A stretch of 14,251 nucleotides of DNA from CAZHBD01 sp964530555 (lineage in GTDB: Bacteria > Patescibacteriota > Saccharimonadia > Saccharimonadales > AWTP1-31): positions 1 to 14,251 of the forward strand of contig CAZHBD010000022.1 in the NCBI GenBank assembly GCA_964530555.1. Direction: 5' to 3'. How positions within the stretch are numbered: the stretch's first letter is position 1; each line of letters starts with the position of its first letter. The notes below the pieces were generated by a model that saw nothing but the letters and a program-made list of their open reading frames with translations, ran no database searches and was not told the origin of the DNA. Positions 14,197 through 14,251 of this stretch are shown in pieces. The translations under genes and the position numbers were made by a program.

Positions 14197-14251
14197 TGGT
14201 ATCCCCAAACGGATTCGAACCGCTATCTGCTCCTTAGGACGGAGTTATTCT
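14197..14251 (-). tRNA. tRNA-Arg (anticodon CCU), 3' portion, cut by the window edge
   Basis: Read on the minus strand, the 3' end is an encoded CCA (14197-14199), discriminator A and acceptor strand TGGGGAT (14201-14207). The T arm is AGCGG-TTCGAAT-CCGTT, and a short variable loop follows the anticodon arm. The anticodon loop GTCCTAA (14234-14240) contains CCT (14236-14238), with stem CTCC/GGAG and an A-C mismatch at the base. Anticodon CCU reads AGG (Arg). The D arm and the 5' acceptor strand lie outside the window. It is convergent with ndk. Confidence 0.88.

Noticed and set aside
12659..14251. Tyrosine recombinase near a tRNA gene as a sign of an integrated element
   Set aside because: The recombinase has the size and layout of a housekeeping Xer, the conserved ndk lies between it and the tRNA, and I see no convincing direct repeat of the tRNA 3' end within the window. 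The 8-base match GGTTCGAA near 511 is too short to matter.
1..14251. CRISPR arrays, insertion sequences or long direct repeats
   Set aside because: No regularly spaced repeats, transposase genes or terminal inverted repeats were seen on either strand.

Overview
The window looks like a stretch of a Patescibacteria (CPR) chromosome, most likely from the Saccharibacteria (TM7). It carries a compact type IV pilus (T4P) locus with an assembly ATPase, retraction ATPase, platform protein, PilM/N/O-like alignment proteins, prepilin peptidase and several prepilins. No PilQ secretin or lipoprotein PilP is present, as expected for a cell without a classical outer membrane. TAA, TAG and TGA all end genes here, so the recoded UGA=Gly code of Gracilibacteria/Absconditabacteria is excluded. 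The taxonomic call is an inference from gene content and order; no marker gene such as 16S rRNA is present.

Layout. Positions 1-700 hold the 3' end of a gene for a secreted-looking, beta-rich protein of unknown function. A promoter at about 733-741 starts a tight plus-strand operon: pilM (752), pilN-like (1793), pilO-like (2482), a small one-helix membrane protein (3159), pilB (3425), pilT (5266) and pilC (6335). The likely major pilin (7641-8123) has its own good promoter and an intrinsic terminator. pilD (8191) follows. Next comes a four-gene minor-prepilin block (9046-12662). Its last three members resemble PilV/GspI, PilW/GspJ and PilX/GspK in that order, and the last ends in a cysteine-rich, PKD-like region. 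A minus-strand Xer-type tyrosine recombinase converges on this block with overlapping stop codons. A divergent promoter region leads to ndk, and the 3' part of a minus-strand tRNA-Arg(CCU) runs off the right edge.

How it works together. PilD would cleave and methylate the prepilins. PilM/N/O, the small membrane protein and PilC would form the inner-membrane platform. PilB would polymerise the 160-aa major pilin and PilT would depolymerise it, giving a retractile pilus. The four minor prepilins probably prime assembly and sit at the tip, with the PKD-bearing PilX-like protein the best adhesin candidate.

The most notable regulatory signal is in translation starts. Genes inside operons have clear Shine-Dalgarno (SD) sequences. 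Genes that open transcripts (pilM, the first minor prepilin, xer, perhaps pilD) instead have a -10 box only about 6-10 bases before the ATG, which predicts leaderless or nearly leaderless mRNAs. Two of these promoters share an almost identical 16-base core. Two inverted repeats, one enclosing the pilB SD and one over the -35 box of the major pilin, are candidate control elements.
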